A DNA stretch of 64,000 bases, taken from assembly GCA_002418285.1 (NCBI GenBank), contig DIDT01000032.1:62001-126000 (forward strand). The letters run 5' to 3'. Below the pieces are notes generated by a model. That model was not told the DNA's origin. It did not search any database and worked only from the letters and a program-made list of their open reading frames with translations. A program made the position numbers and the translations under genes. This stretch comes from Phycisphaerales bacterium UBA5793. Its GTDB lineage: Bacteria > Planctomycetota > Phycisphaerae > Phycisphaerales > UBA5793. This document shows positions 1 to 7,851 of the stretch, piece after piece (within the stretch, counting starts at the first letter, position 1; each line of letters starts with the position of its first letter).

Positions 1-1466
1 GTGCTGGCCATCCACCCGACGGCACCCGCCGCCACTGCGACAAACCACAATCCGGCCCACTGGCTGTACACGAATCCCATTTCCCACAGGCTCGCCGGTC
101 GCGCCAGCCACGGCTCGTGCGGGCTGTGCGCGTTGTGCCAGCGCATCGCCTGCTCCGCCGTCCAGTGCGCCGTTCCCAGCAGCCCCGTTGCAAAGGGAAA
201 CAGCGGGTTCCCCCCGTCAAGCGCGACGTAATTGCGAATCAGATACGGCCCCAGCGCGATCAACCCGCCGACCACGCATCCGCCGATCATGCGCGGCCAA
301 TGCCGCGGCGCAATGTGCAACAGCCGCAGCACGCCCACCGGCGCCACCACGCCCCCGATCGCCGTCAGCTTCGCCCCGCACGCCACGCCGGCCAGAAACC
401 CGATGAGCACGAACGACCGCCACGCGCGCGGCTGAGCGTCAACCAGTCTCCAGCACAACGCAAACAGCCCGATCACCGGCGCCTCGTTGTACGCCATCGA
501 ACCCGTCACCACGACCCACGGCACACTGATTGCAATCGCTCCCGCCGCCAGCGCCATCCAATGCGAGACATACCGCCGCGCCAGCAGCGTCACCTCGCGC
601 GCCGCCCAGATCATCAGCGCCGCGTGCAGCAGTTGGCACGCCGTCGCCGCCGCCACGGCGCCGTTGCTCGGCCGCGTCGCCAGCGGATCGAGCAGCACCG
701 CCAGGTGGTAGTACGCCGCCTCGACATACGACGGCGCGAACGAATACACGTTGTGCGTCAGCGGCCGGATCATCCCCAGCGTCAGCCACTCGCGCGGCAT
801 CTGCAGGTGATACTCCAGCACGTCATAGCCGCGCGCTTCCGAGCCCCACAGCCACCCCGGCGCGCTCGTCGCCGCAATCAGCAGCACGACCACCGCCGGC
901 ACGGCCCCGACCAGCGCAAACGAAGACCCGCCGCCGATCTTGAGCGACAGCGACCGTGCCGCCACCCGCTGCCGCACGCTCAGCAGCGCCGCCAGCCACC
1001 CGACGCACAGCAGCAACCACCCGCCGGCGCTGCCGCCGATCTGCAGCACACCCGCCGCCCCCAGCGCATGATCGAGCCACAACAGCGTCGGTACCCCCAG
1101 CCCCAGATCCAGCGCGCCAATGCGTCTGTCTTGTAGGTCGGGACCGCTGCTCTGAGCGCGGCCCGGCGATTCGACACGCGAATCCTCGGCATGCGAATCC
1201 CGCGTGGTTCCCCCATACGCCGCCTCAGAAAACCCAAGCCCCTGCCGCAGCAGCGCCCCATACCCCCATGCCGCGATCAGCCACCCCGACACCGGTACGG
1301 CGTCGAATCCCATGACGAACAGCGCCGGGATGAAGTGGCTCATCTCCCCCTCGCGGCCGCGCGTCACCCAGATGGCGATCGCCAGCGCAACGACGACGCC
1401 GACCGCCGAGGAAACCCACAGCGGTGTGAAAAACGACGAACGAGGAGCATCAGATCCGCGGGACAT
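1..1466 (-). CDS. Multi-pass membrane protein, GT-C glycosyltransferase-like (3' end outside window)
   Basis: Reading the minus strand gives an uninterrupted frame of about 488 codons that runs off the left edge, so the C-terminus is missing. An in-frame TAG lies 15 nt before the ATG at 1466, and no other start codon falls between them, which fixes the start, although no strong ribosome binding site is visible. The protein has many hydrophobic segments. A motif GYDVLEYHLQMPREWL, followed by an aromatic-rich loop (TYPE Y-S-F-A-P-S-Y), resembles the first periplasmic loop of polyprenyl-phosphate-sugar dependent glycosyltransferases of the GT39/DUF2029 kind, where an Asp near the YHL motif is catalytic. 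A role in transferring sugars at the outer face of the inner membrane is inferred. A hydrophilic loop around residues 80-120 is poorly conserved-looking. The family call is moderate; membrane topology is strong. Confidence 0.7.
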   Translation of the reverse strand, partial: MSRGSDAPRSSFFTPLWVSSAVGVVVALAIAIWVTRGREGEMSHFIPALFVMGFDAVPVSGWLIAAWGYGALLRQGLGFSEAAYGGTTRDSHAEDSRVESPGRAQSSGPDLQDRRIGALDLGLGVPTLLWLDHALGAAGVLQIGGSAGGWLLLCVGWLAALLSVRQRVAARSLSLKIGGGSSFALVGAVPAVVVLLIAATSAPGWLWGSEARGYDVLEYHLQMPREWLTLGMIRPLTHNVYSFAPSYVEAAYYHLAVLLDPLATRPSNGAVAAATACQLLHAALMIWAAREVTLLARRYVSHWMALAAGAIAISVPWVVVTGSMAYNEAPVIGLFALCWRLVDAQPRAWRSFVLIGFLAGVACGAKLTAIGGVVAPVGVLRLLHIAPRHWPRMIGGCVVGGLIALGPYLIRNYVALDGGNPLFPFATGLLGTAHWTAEQAMRWHNAHSPHEPWLARPASLWEMGFVYSQWAGLWFVAVAAGAVGWMAS

Positions 1467-1527
1467 GGACCGGGCATTCTAAGCCCGGCCGCCACGCGCC
1501 GAATCGTGAACCCTCGCCGCCAGCGCA

Positions 1528-1644
1528 CTCCAACGCCCGCGGCATAGCCATGCCCGGGACCCACTCGAGCGCCACCCGCGTCCGCGCCCATCGCTTCACG
1601 CTTGCGCCTCCAACGCCCGCGACATAGCCATGCCCGGGACCCAC
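1528..1644. repeat. Pair of 37-nt intergenic direct repeats
   Basis: Two copies of a 37-nt element (1528-1564 and 1608-1644) differ at one base and are 80 nt apart. The core contains CATAGCCATGCCCGGGACCC, with a CCCGGG palindrome inside. The element lies in the 295-nt spacer between divergently oriented genes. Just before it, a 6-bp hairpin at 1470-1488 sits directly upstream of the membrane-protein start. No coding potential was found in the spacer. Confidence 0.75.
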
Positions 1645-1650
1645 CCAACA

Positions 1651-1674
1651 CCCCTTCACCCCTTCACCCCTTCA
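1651..1674. repeat. 8-bp tandem repeat, three units
   Basis: Three head-to-tail copies of CCCCTTCA, followed by a partial fourth, form a C-rich microsatellite directly after the second 37-nt repeat. It is simple-sequence DNA in a non-coding spacer and shows no CRISPR-like spacing. Confidence 0.8.
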
Positions 1675-1727
1675 CCCCCTCGAGATTCCGCCGATCCACC
1701 GGAATGCACTGGCATCCCAGCCCGTTC

Positions 1728-1745
1728 TGTGTTATGTTGAACACA
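1728..1745 (+). promoter_or_regulatory. Inverted repeat just upstream of the HAF-protein gene
   Basis: A perfect 6-bp inverted repeat TGTGTT-N6-AACACA ends 16 nt before the ATG at 1762. Its position near the start codon suggests an operator or a small mRNA hairpin. No matching regulator is identified. Confidence 0.3.
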
Positions 1746-1761
1746 ACCGCGGAGCCACGCC

Positions 1762-3126
1762 ATGCGTCCCAGTCGACTGATAACCAGCGCCCTGCTCGCC
1801 ATGACCACCCTGCCGATGACGGTCAAGGGGCAGGACTATCGCTACGCGGTCTTTGAACTGCCGCGACTGACGGAGACGTATCAGTGGGCGGGTGCAGTTG
1901 ATGTGAACTCACAAGGCGACACGGTTGGCTTTACCTCGAGTTCATCTTTGCACATCGTTGCGGTGCTTTGGCCACACGAGGGAGGCGTTGTCGAACTGGG
2001 GACCCTTGGTGGTTACGACAGTGGAGCAACGAGTATCAACGATAGTGGCGAGATCGCCGGATGGGGCGGCTACGACCCGAATGGGAGTTTGCTTGATCGG
2101 CGTCCGTTCCTTTGGCAAAACGGCAACATCATGGATCTGGGTACATTGGGAGGTGATACCGGTTATGCCTACGCCCTGAACAACAACGGTCAGGTTGTCG
2201 GAGAGGCTGGGTACGATCCCGCCAGTCGTCGGCTGAAGGCATTTCGATGGGAGAATGGTCTAATGCAGTCACTCCCAGCTCCACATCCCGACTGGGATGG
2301 GAGGAACGCATTCGATCTCAACGATGGCGATGAGATTGTTGGGTATGGATATGGGATTGATGGAGTCTTGCACGCGCTCATGTGGCAGAATGGCGAGGTC
2401 ACGGACCTGGGCTCATTGAGCAACCTTGAGAGTAAGGCATATGGGATAAACAACTTCAGCACCATTGTCGGCTACGCGCGAACCCAAGACAATTACACGC
2501 ACGCAGTGAAGTGGATTGGTGGTCAGATTGAAGATATTCATGTGGCCGACTTGGGTCTGAACAGCGTTGCGCGCGGTATTAATGATGTTGGTCAGGTTGT
2601 GGGAGATGTGAACGTCGGCACGTCAGCGTTCATCCTCAATCCCGGCGAGGAAATGCTCTTGCTGGATGATCTCGTTCCCCCGCGCTTGCGGCTCTCGTGG
2701 CGGATGGAAAGGGCAACGCACATCAACGACGCCGGCCAAATCCCCGTCACAGCGGATTACGACGGTGACACATGGGCGCTGCTGCTTTCGCCTGTGCATC
2801 CCACGATGACCATGCAAAGCCCACTGCCTGGTAGCGCCGGCACGACCAATCGACTCCGAGTCACCGGCGTCACCCCCGGCGGCCGCGTCACCTTCCTCTA
2901 CTCGCGCCACGGCGGCGGCACGCGCATCCCCGGCTGTGACCTCCAGCAGAACGCGCTGCAACTCGACAACCCCACCGTCATCGGCACGGCCGTCGCGAAC
3001 CAGCAAGGCGTGGCCACCATCACCCGGCCCGTCCCCCTCATCGCACGCGGCCAGACCATCCTCTTCCAGGCCGTGGTCCAGAACGAATGCGCCATCAGCC
3101 AACTCGTCGTGCATCAGTTTGACTGA
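1762..3126 (+). CDS. Secreted HAF-repeat beta-propeller protein
   Basis: 454-residue protein with an N-terminal signal-type segment ending near the AxxVKGQ region. At least five repeats of the HAF type follow, each pairing a phrase like LWQNGxxxDLGTLGG with a phrase like AxxINDxGxxVG. This corresponds to the 'extracellular repeat, HAF family' found in secreted proteins, probably folding as a beta-propeller. The last ~105 residues form a separate domain with FLYSRHGGGTRIPGC and ending in SQLVVHQF. A related tail is found on other propeller proteins in this window and as a remnant at 35.1 kb. The function is unknown; a surface or periplasmic location is inferred. The start is the ATG preceded by GGAG nine bases upstream. 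Confidence 0.85.
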   Translation: MRPSRLITSALLAMTTLPMTVKGQDYRYAVFELPRLTETYQWAGAVDVNSQGDTVGFTSSSSLHIVAVLWPHEGGVVELGTLGGYDSGATSINDSGEIAGWGGYDPNGSLLDRRPFLWQNGNIMDLGTLGGDTGYAYALNNNGQVVGEAGYDPASRRLKAFRWENGLMQSLPAPHPDWDGRNAFDLNDGDEIVGYGYGIDGVLHALMWQNGEVTDLGSLSNLESKAYGINNFSTIVGYARTQDNYTHAVKWIGGQIEDIHVADLGLNSVARGINDVGQVVGDVNVGTSAFILNPGEEMLLLDDLVPPRLRLSWRMERATHINDAGQIPVTADYDGDTWALLLSPVHPTMTMQSPLPGSAGTTNRLRVTGVTPGGRVTFLYSRHGGGTRIPGCDLQQNALQLDNPTVIGTAVANQQGVATITRPVPLIARGQTILFQAVVQNECAISQLVVHQFD

Positions 3127-3158
3127 CATGGTGCAGCGCCGACAGCCGACGTCTAGCG

Positions 3159-3202
3159 GCGACGCATGCGTCGCACTGATGTAGGTCAGGTCAAGACCTG
3201 AC
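3159..3202. other. Two adjacent perfect palindromes between convergent genes
   Basis: GCGACGCATGCGTCGC (3159-3174) is a perfect 16-bp palindrome. GTCAGGTC-AA-GACCTGAC (3185-3202) is a second perfect inverted repeat. They lie in the 168-nt gap between two convergent genes, so a bidirectional transcript end is plausible. Neither has a T-run, so they are not standard intrinsic terminators. Confidence 0.5.
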
Positions 3203-3294
3203 AACACCGCGCGTGCTGCAACCCGGTAATGCGTTACCTCTCTGCGCCATCCGGACGCCCAACCGTCAGATCGGGATCAGACCATGCCGCTGCC

Positions 3295-4845
3295 TCAATC
3301 GATAATCGGCCGCGTAATGAAGTTGCTCTTGACGGACTTCCTCCCGCCGACCCCGTTTCGCATAACCGCCTGCAGCGAGACGGTGGTCCGAGGCGCCCAT
3401 GCTGGAATGGTCCCCGCGACTCTGGCCACGCCGTTCGCATCGGCAACCGCCACGCCCAGACGGATCGGTTCAATGAGATCAATCGTCATTCTTCCCAGTT
3501 GCGGCATTCCGTTGCTGTTGCCCGGCTTCTTGAGTGAATAGAGGAAGTGCACCAGCGAACCCTGTTCCACGTTGCTGACGCGGAACTCGACGTGGGTTCC
3601 GCGCACGAGCGGGTCGACTTCGAGCACCGGACGCTGCACGTTGACCTGGTTTCTCATGACCAGCATGCCCTGCTCGGGATGATGGATAGCCAGGAGCAGA
3701 TCGCGCATGCCGTCTCCATCGACGTCGTCGAGGAACACGCTGCGAACCTGCCGATCCAGTGATTCGATGATCGTCGCCTGATTCGAGAATCTCATGTCGC
3801 CCTTGTTGAAGAAGACCCGCGTCTCGGTCCGGGCAAGGTTTTCGTTCGTAACGGTCGAGATCACGTCGAGGTCGCCATCGGCGTCGATGTCGCCGGTCCC
3901 CAGCCGGCCCTGGTGGGCGTTGAGTGGAAGTGTGAAGACGTCCGGTCCTCGATCGAAATTGCCGGAGCCGACATTGAGCAGTGTCGACCCGATGATGAAT
4001 TGACCGGTCTCGTCGCGCTGGTGAAACACGATGTCGGTGTCGCCGTCGTTATCGAAGTCACCGGTCGTCAGGCGCGGGAAGAACTCGGTCTCAATGGGTC
4101 CGATGTCATGAGACGTGATGCTCCAGGCATCCCCCTGCCCGTCATTTCGAAAGATGGTGACGGCAAAGTCGTATCGACCCAAGTATCCCAGGCGTGTCTC
4201 GGCGATCAGATCGCAGTCGCCATCGTCATCGATATCGCAGGCATCCAGATGGCTTGCCTGGCTGATGGCGCTGGGAATCAGCGACGTGCGGCTGGCGAGC
4301 GTGAAGTGTCCGGTCCCGTCATTGCGATACCAGTCGAGGTCGCAGTTATCTGCAAAGCAATTCAGCAGGGCAATGTCCATATCATCGTCGCCGTCGAAAT
4401 CACCGACATTCATCCCGTAGACCTCTTTATGGAGATACTCGTGCTGCGCGAGGTCAAAGGATCCCGTGCCGTCATTGATGAATATGCCCAGTTCCATTCT
4501 GTGCAGCGCGGACGTCGCGATGTCCGGGATCAGATCACCGTTGAAGTCCGCAACCTGAACTGATTGCCAGCCGAACTGATCGTACTCGATCGCAGGCAGG
4601 TATGTCCCGTCGCCGGCGTTGAACAGGACCACGAGCGCGCCTCCACACGCAATGGCCACATCGGGGTATCCATCGACGTCAAAGTCGCCAATCGCCATCT
4701 GCTTGGCCCCGTGATCATTGGTCCCGTAGAACTCCCACTGAGCACAGACGACAGGCGACGCGGCCAGCGCGGCGCCCATGGCAAGCATGGCCCAGAACAA
4801 GGGGAATCGTGACCGGAGATCAGGTTTGGTGTACGTGGTTTCCAT
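3295..4845 (-). CDS. Secreted FG-GAP/VCBS-repeat protein
   Basis: 516-residue protein with an N-terminal signal peptide (hydrophobic stretch ending SPVVCAQ). About seven FG-GAP/VCBS repeats follow, each with a calcium-binding-type loop such as DFDVDGYPD, DFDGDDDMD, DFDNDGDTD or DVDGDGMRD, as in integrin-alpha-like seven-bladed propellers. A C-terminal domain of about 110 residues (VHFLYSLKKPG, then VSLQAVMRN) resembles the tail of the neighbouring HAF protein in layout though not closely in sequence. The start was set at the ATG at 4845, preceded by AAGGAG, rather than at upstream in-frame codons that lack a binding site and precede the signal peptide. Function is unknown; a calcium-stabilised extracellular adhesin or enzyme scaffold is inferred. 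Confidence 0.85.
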   Translation of the reverse strand: METTYTKPDLRSRFPLFWAMLAMGAALAASPVVCAQWEFYGTNDHGAKQMAIGDFDVDGYPDVAIACGGALVVLFNAGDGTYLPAIEYDQFGWQSVQVADFNGDLIPDIATSALHRMELGIFINDGTGSFDLAQHEYLHKEVYGMNVGDFDGDDDMDIALLNCFADNCDLDWYRNDGTGHFTLASRTSLIPSAISQASHLDACDIDDDGDCDLIAETRLGYLGRYDFAVTIFRNDGQGDAWSITSHDIGPIETEFFPRLTTGDFDNDGDTDIVFHQRDETGQFIIGSTLLNVGSGNFDRGPDVFTLPLNAHQGRLGTGDIDADGDLDVISTVTNENLARTETRVFFNKGDMRFSNQATIIESLDRQVRSVFLDDVDGDGMRDLLLAIHHPEQGMLVMRNQVNVQRPVLEVDPLVRGTHVEFRVSNVEQGSLVHFLYSLKKPGNSNGMPQLGRMTIDLIEPIRLGVAVADANGVARVAGTIPAWAPRTTVSLQAVMRNGVGGRKSVKSNFITRPIID

Positions 4846-5560
4846 CTCGCTCGCTCCTTCCAGTATCGGTGGCTCCGTCGTCCTCTGCACGAGGACAGAC
4901 CGCAGAATGCGGCCGGCTCTGGTTCTCTTCACTCTTCGCGCACGATAAGCGTCGGGTTGCGGCCAGATGAGATGATCGACGGCAGTTGAGGTGTTTGGGG
5001 GTGTGATTCCCCCGTCCCGCGATGCGCTCAATCGCGGGATCATGCGATCGAATACATCCGGTGATCGAATTCCGCGTTACTTCGTGCTCGCCGCTGCGCC
5101 GCGCGTGATGCCAGTGGCTGTTCACGCGCTCGCGCACCACCCGCCGTGCATCCTGTGCGCCGACTTTTTGAAAACGCAAAAAAGTCGAGCAAAAGTCGAA
5201 ATCACCCCCCTCAGAAAAATGAAAATCGACGAAAATTCCTGATTCGTCCCGCACAGAGGCGCTCATTTACACAAACGCGCGCCGCAGCGCGCACCAGCGC
5301 TCAAAAATCGCGCACAGGAGCGCTCTGGCGCGCATGAAAAATGCCCAACATGGTGCATCTCTGTGTTGGCACGCATTTTGCGTTGCACATTTTCTGAAAT
5401 CGCGATCCACGCCGCGCCGACCGCGAAAAAACTTCTCGCGCTCCAGCTCGGCGCGATGACCGCATCCCGCTTCACGCCCTCAAACACAAACCGACATCGC
5501 ACACCAGCGCACCGCTCCAAGTACTGGTAGACATGTCGCGCAACGCAACACAACCTCGAA
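4846..5560. other. Long non-coding spacer with hairpins
   Basis: No convincing gene is seen on either strand in these ~715 nt. There is a 9-bp perfect hairpin at 5015-5039 (TCCCGCGAT / ATCGCGGGA). Just before it, around 4997-5013, a G5/C5 hairpin occurs. From about 5160 the composition changes to A-runs mixed with many GCGC and GCGCTC words, unlike the flanking coding DNA. The spacer separates two minus-strand genes and probably carries the promoter of the FG-GAP gene. Confidence 0.5.
5338..5379. other. Imperfect inverted repeat (AAAATG-CCAACA / TGTTGG-CATTTT)
   Basis: The arms AAAATGcCCAACA and TGTTGGcacgCATTTT can pair over 12 bp with a small internal bulge, enclosing a 13-nt loop. The repeat lies in the atypical A- and GCGC-rich spacer and has no flanking gene start within 400 nt. 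It could be a structured RNA element or a protein-binding site. Confidence 0.45.
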
Positions 5561-5590
5561 ACGAAAAGCCGCCGGCTCGCGCCGACGGCT
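5561..5590 (-). terminator. Intrinsic terminator of the PD40-repeat gene
   Basis: On the minus strand the sequence AGCCGTCGGC-GCGA-GCCGGCGGCT forms a 10-bp stem with one mismatch and a tetraloop. TTTTCGTTT follows directly. It lies about 48 nt past the stop codon of the minus-strand gene ending at 5638. Confidence 0.75.
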
Positions 5591-5637
5591 CTCGTGCTTC
5601 AAGTGGGCCAGGCGTCAGGTCCCAAAATCCGGTTCCA

Positions 5638-6936
5638 TCAGTGCCCCGCAGTCGGGTCAGGCGGCGTTGCGGCGACCGGGTCGAGTTCCATGATGAACTT
5701 CGCCGCCCACAACTGGCTCGAACCCTTGGCCGTCGGGTTCATCGTCCGCTGGCTTGTCCACATCATGTAGCGGCCGTTGGAGTTGAACACCGGCAGGCCG
5801 TCGAAGCCGCCGGCGTGCGTCACGCGCCGCGTCTGCAGGCCGTAGCGCTGGCTGCCCGTCGAGCCCGGCAGATCGCCCGGATCGGCAAGCGTGATGAACA
5901 CTTCATAATTGAAGTGGCTGATGGCGCTGGTGGCGTAGATGAGATGTCGCCCGTCCGGATGCCAGAAGGGGCACCAGTTCACATCGGCGTTGTCGGTCAG
6001 TTGGTGTTCGGCGGTAATGCCGATCGGCGTGCCATCACTGTCGAACTTCAGATCGGCAACGAAGAGCTGCAACAGGTTGTTGCCGTTGCGGTCCGAGCGG
6101 TAGGTGATCCGCTTGCCATCGGGGCTGAAGAACGGCCCACCGTCGTAGCCGTCACGACCGACGATGAGATTCGCCTTGCCCGACTTCAGATCCATAATGT
6201 ACAGGTCACCGAGTCGCGGCGCCTCGTCGAGCGAGCAGAAGACCATGAACCGGCCGGACTTCTCGAGCGAACCTTCCGCATCGTAACTGTTGTTGTGAGT
6301 GAGCTTGCGAATCCCGCTCTCGGCGGGCGGCGGCAGCGGCGTGCCGGGGTGCTGCACTTCCCAGATCTCCGGTACGATCATCGTGATGATCTCGGTCTCG
6401 GTCGGGAACATCCACTTGTACTTCGAGCCGTCGCGCTGGAAGCCGGGTGCTTCGCTCTCGGTCGGAACGCCGATCGTCGAGCCGAAGTAGATGCGCGAAG
6501 GATCATGCGGGTCGAACCAGCCGCAGGTGTTGGCGGACCCCGGCGGGCTAACGAGAATCGGCCGACCGGCGCCGGTGAGTCGATCGCCCGACCAGTTCAG
6601 TTTGGCGACGTACATCGCGTAGAACGGAGCGGGCTCCTCGCCCTCGGCGGGCTTGGCGACCGCCTGGTAAATGACCCACTGATCGTCAGGGCTGAAATAC
6701 GCTTCGCCGGCCTTGAAGAAGTCCTCATCAAAGGTGAGTTGCACATGGTCCGCGAGAATGCCTCGCTCCGAAACGCGCCAGTTGAGTGCCGCCTCGCCGC
6801 CGGTCGATGGGGGCGGGCCGCCGACATTCTGAGCCAGCGCCGCGGACGCGGCCAGAGCCAACGCCGTACCGGCGAAGCCGGATACCGCAACGCGGCGAGA
6901 ATTGAGTGGACGTACATTCCAACGAGCCGATCGCAT
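5638..6936 (-). CDS. Secreted PD40 (TolB-like) beta-propeller protein
   Basis: 432 residues with a signal peptide (hydrophobic run ending AASAALAQ). Several PD40/WD40-like blades follow, recognisable by YFSPDDQWVIYQ, PFFSPDGKRITYRSDRNG, PFWHPDGRHLIYAT and PVFNSNGRYMMWTS. These blades are typical of TolB-type and related periplasmic propellers. No enzymatic domain follows, so a binding or scaffolding role is likely. The start ATG is preceded by GAGGTG six bases upstream. Pal and other Tol genes are not nearby, so it should not be called tolB. An intrinsic terminator follows the gene. It is divergent from the pseudouridine synthase gene at 7092 over a 155-nt spacer. Confidence 0.85.
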   Translation of the reverse strand: MRSARWNVRPLNSRRVAVSGFAGTALALAASAALAQNVGGPPPSTGGEAALNWRVSERGILADHVQLTFDEDFFKAGEAYFSPDDQWVIYQAVAKPAEGEEPAPFYAMYVAKLNWSGDRLTGAGRPILVSPPGSANTCGWFDPHDPSRIYFGSTIGVPTESEAPGFQRDGSKYKWMFPTETEIITMIVPEIWEVQHPGTPLPPPAESGIRKLTHNNSYDAEGSLEKSGRFMVFCSLDEAPRLGDLYIMDLKSGKANLIVGRDGYDGGPFFSPDGKRITYRSDRNGNNLLQLFVADLKFDSDGTPIGITAEHQLTDNADVNWCPFWHPDGRHLIYATSAISHFNYEVFITLADPGDLPGSTGSQRYGLQTRRVTHAGGFDGLPVFNSNGRYMMWTSQRTMNPTAKGSSQLWAAKFIMELDPVAATPPDPTAGH

Positions 6937-7091
6937 GGTTGCACCTCATCTTAAAGTGGGCGTATCAACACCAGTATAGTCTCGACCAAAGAACCCATCG
7001 GCTCGCCGAATGCTCGCGAAAGCGGATCGGGGAAAGCACCCCGGACCCCGCTGGGATAGCCTCTGCACATCTTCACCAATCGTCAAGACTT

Positions 7092-7721
7092 ATGGAACTC
7101 TTGAACATCCTCTATTCCGATGCTGACCTCGTTTGCGTGGACAAGCCATCCGGACTGCTCAGCGTCCAGGGCAAGGGAGAAGCCGGACGCGACTGCGTCA
7201 TCAACCGCCTCATCGACCGCTTCGGCTGGGCCCGCGAAGCCCATCGCCTCGACATGGATACCAGCGGCTTGATGGTCGTCGCCCTGACCGCCGAGAGTCA
7301 CAGCGACCTGTGCAGGCAGTTCCGCGACCGCACGGTAACCAAGCAGTATGAAGCGATCGTGCTTGGCCATCCACAACTCGACGAGGGGGAGATCGAACTG
7401 CCGCTGCGCGCGGACATCGCCAACCGGCCGCGACAGATCGTCGATCACGAGTTGGGCAGACCATCGCTCACACGCTACCGCGTGATGGCTCGGAACGAGA
7501 ACGGCACGGCGCGACTGGAACTCACGCCCGCAACCGGCCGCTCGCACCAATTGCGCGTCCACCTGGCGTCAGTGGGGCACCCCATTCTTGGCGACGACCT
7601 TTACGCCTCGGCAAAGGCTCTGGCGATGAGCACGCGGCTCCTTCTGCACGCAACGGCCCTTGGGATTACCCAGCCGGTGACGGGTGAGCGACTGGATTTC
7701 GTATCGTCGAGTCCGTTTTGA
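7092..7721 (+). CDS. RluA-family RNA pseudouridine synthase
   Basis: 209 residues without an S4 domain, which is the size class of RluA rather than RluC or RluD. It has the catalytic motif HRLDMDTSGL (the Asp is the catalytic nucleophile of the family). It also has the later family motifs TGRSHQLRVHLASVGHPILGD and LLLHA. The enzyme isomerises specific uridines in rRNA or tRNA to pseudouridine; the target site cannot be read from sequence. The start was placed at the ATG of MELLNILYSD, because this matches the family N-terminus (substrate-binding strand followed by the V-D-K-P-S-G motif). Codons upstream in the same frame look non-coding. Confidence 0.9.
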   Translation: MELLNILYSDADLVCVDKPSGLLSVQGKGEAGRDCVINRLIDRFGWAREAHRLDMDTSGLMVVALTAESHSDLCRQFRDRTVTKQYEAIVLGHPQLDEGEIELPLRADIANRPRQIVDHELGRPSLTRYRVMARNENGTARLELTPATGRSHQLRVHLASVGHPILGDDLYASAKALAMSTRLLLHATALGITQPVTGERLDFVSSSPF

Positions 7722-7851
7722 ATTTGCCGCCTGCATCGCCCTGGCGGTGAACTGCATCGCATTGGTCATCTTCGGTGGTTCGCGTATTCTTGCAGATCGT
7801 TTCCATTTTTCGCCCGGCGATCATCGTTGCGGCGCGTGAGGGGAGTTGGTT

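Noticed and set aside
117..1136. 339-codon plus-strand frame rich in Arg, Pro and Gln
   Set aside because: Mirror of the GT-C-like membrane protein on the minus strand, whose reading continues through the left edge. The plus product is low-complexity and has no ribosome binding site.
1651..1674. Short tandem repeat considered as a CRISPR array
   Set aside because: The 8-bp unit repeats with no spacers, and no cas gene is present.
5638..6936. Calling the PD40-repeat gene tolB
   Set aside because: It has TolB-like blades but lacks the TolB N-terminal domain, and no pal, tolA, tolQ or tolR is nearby.
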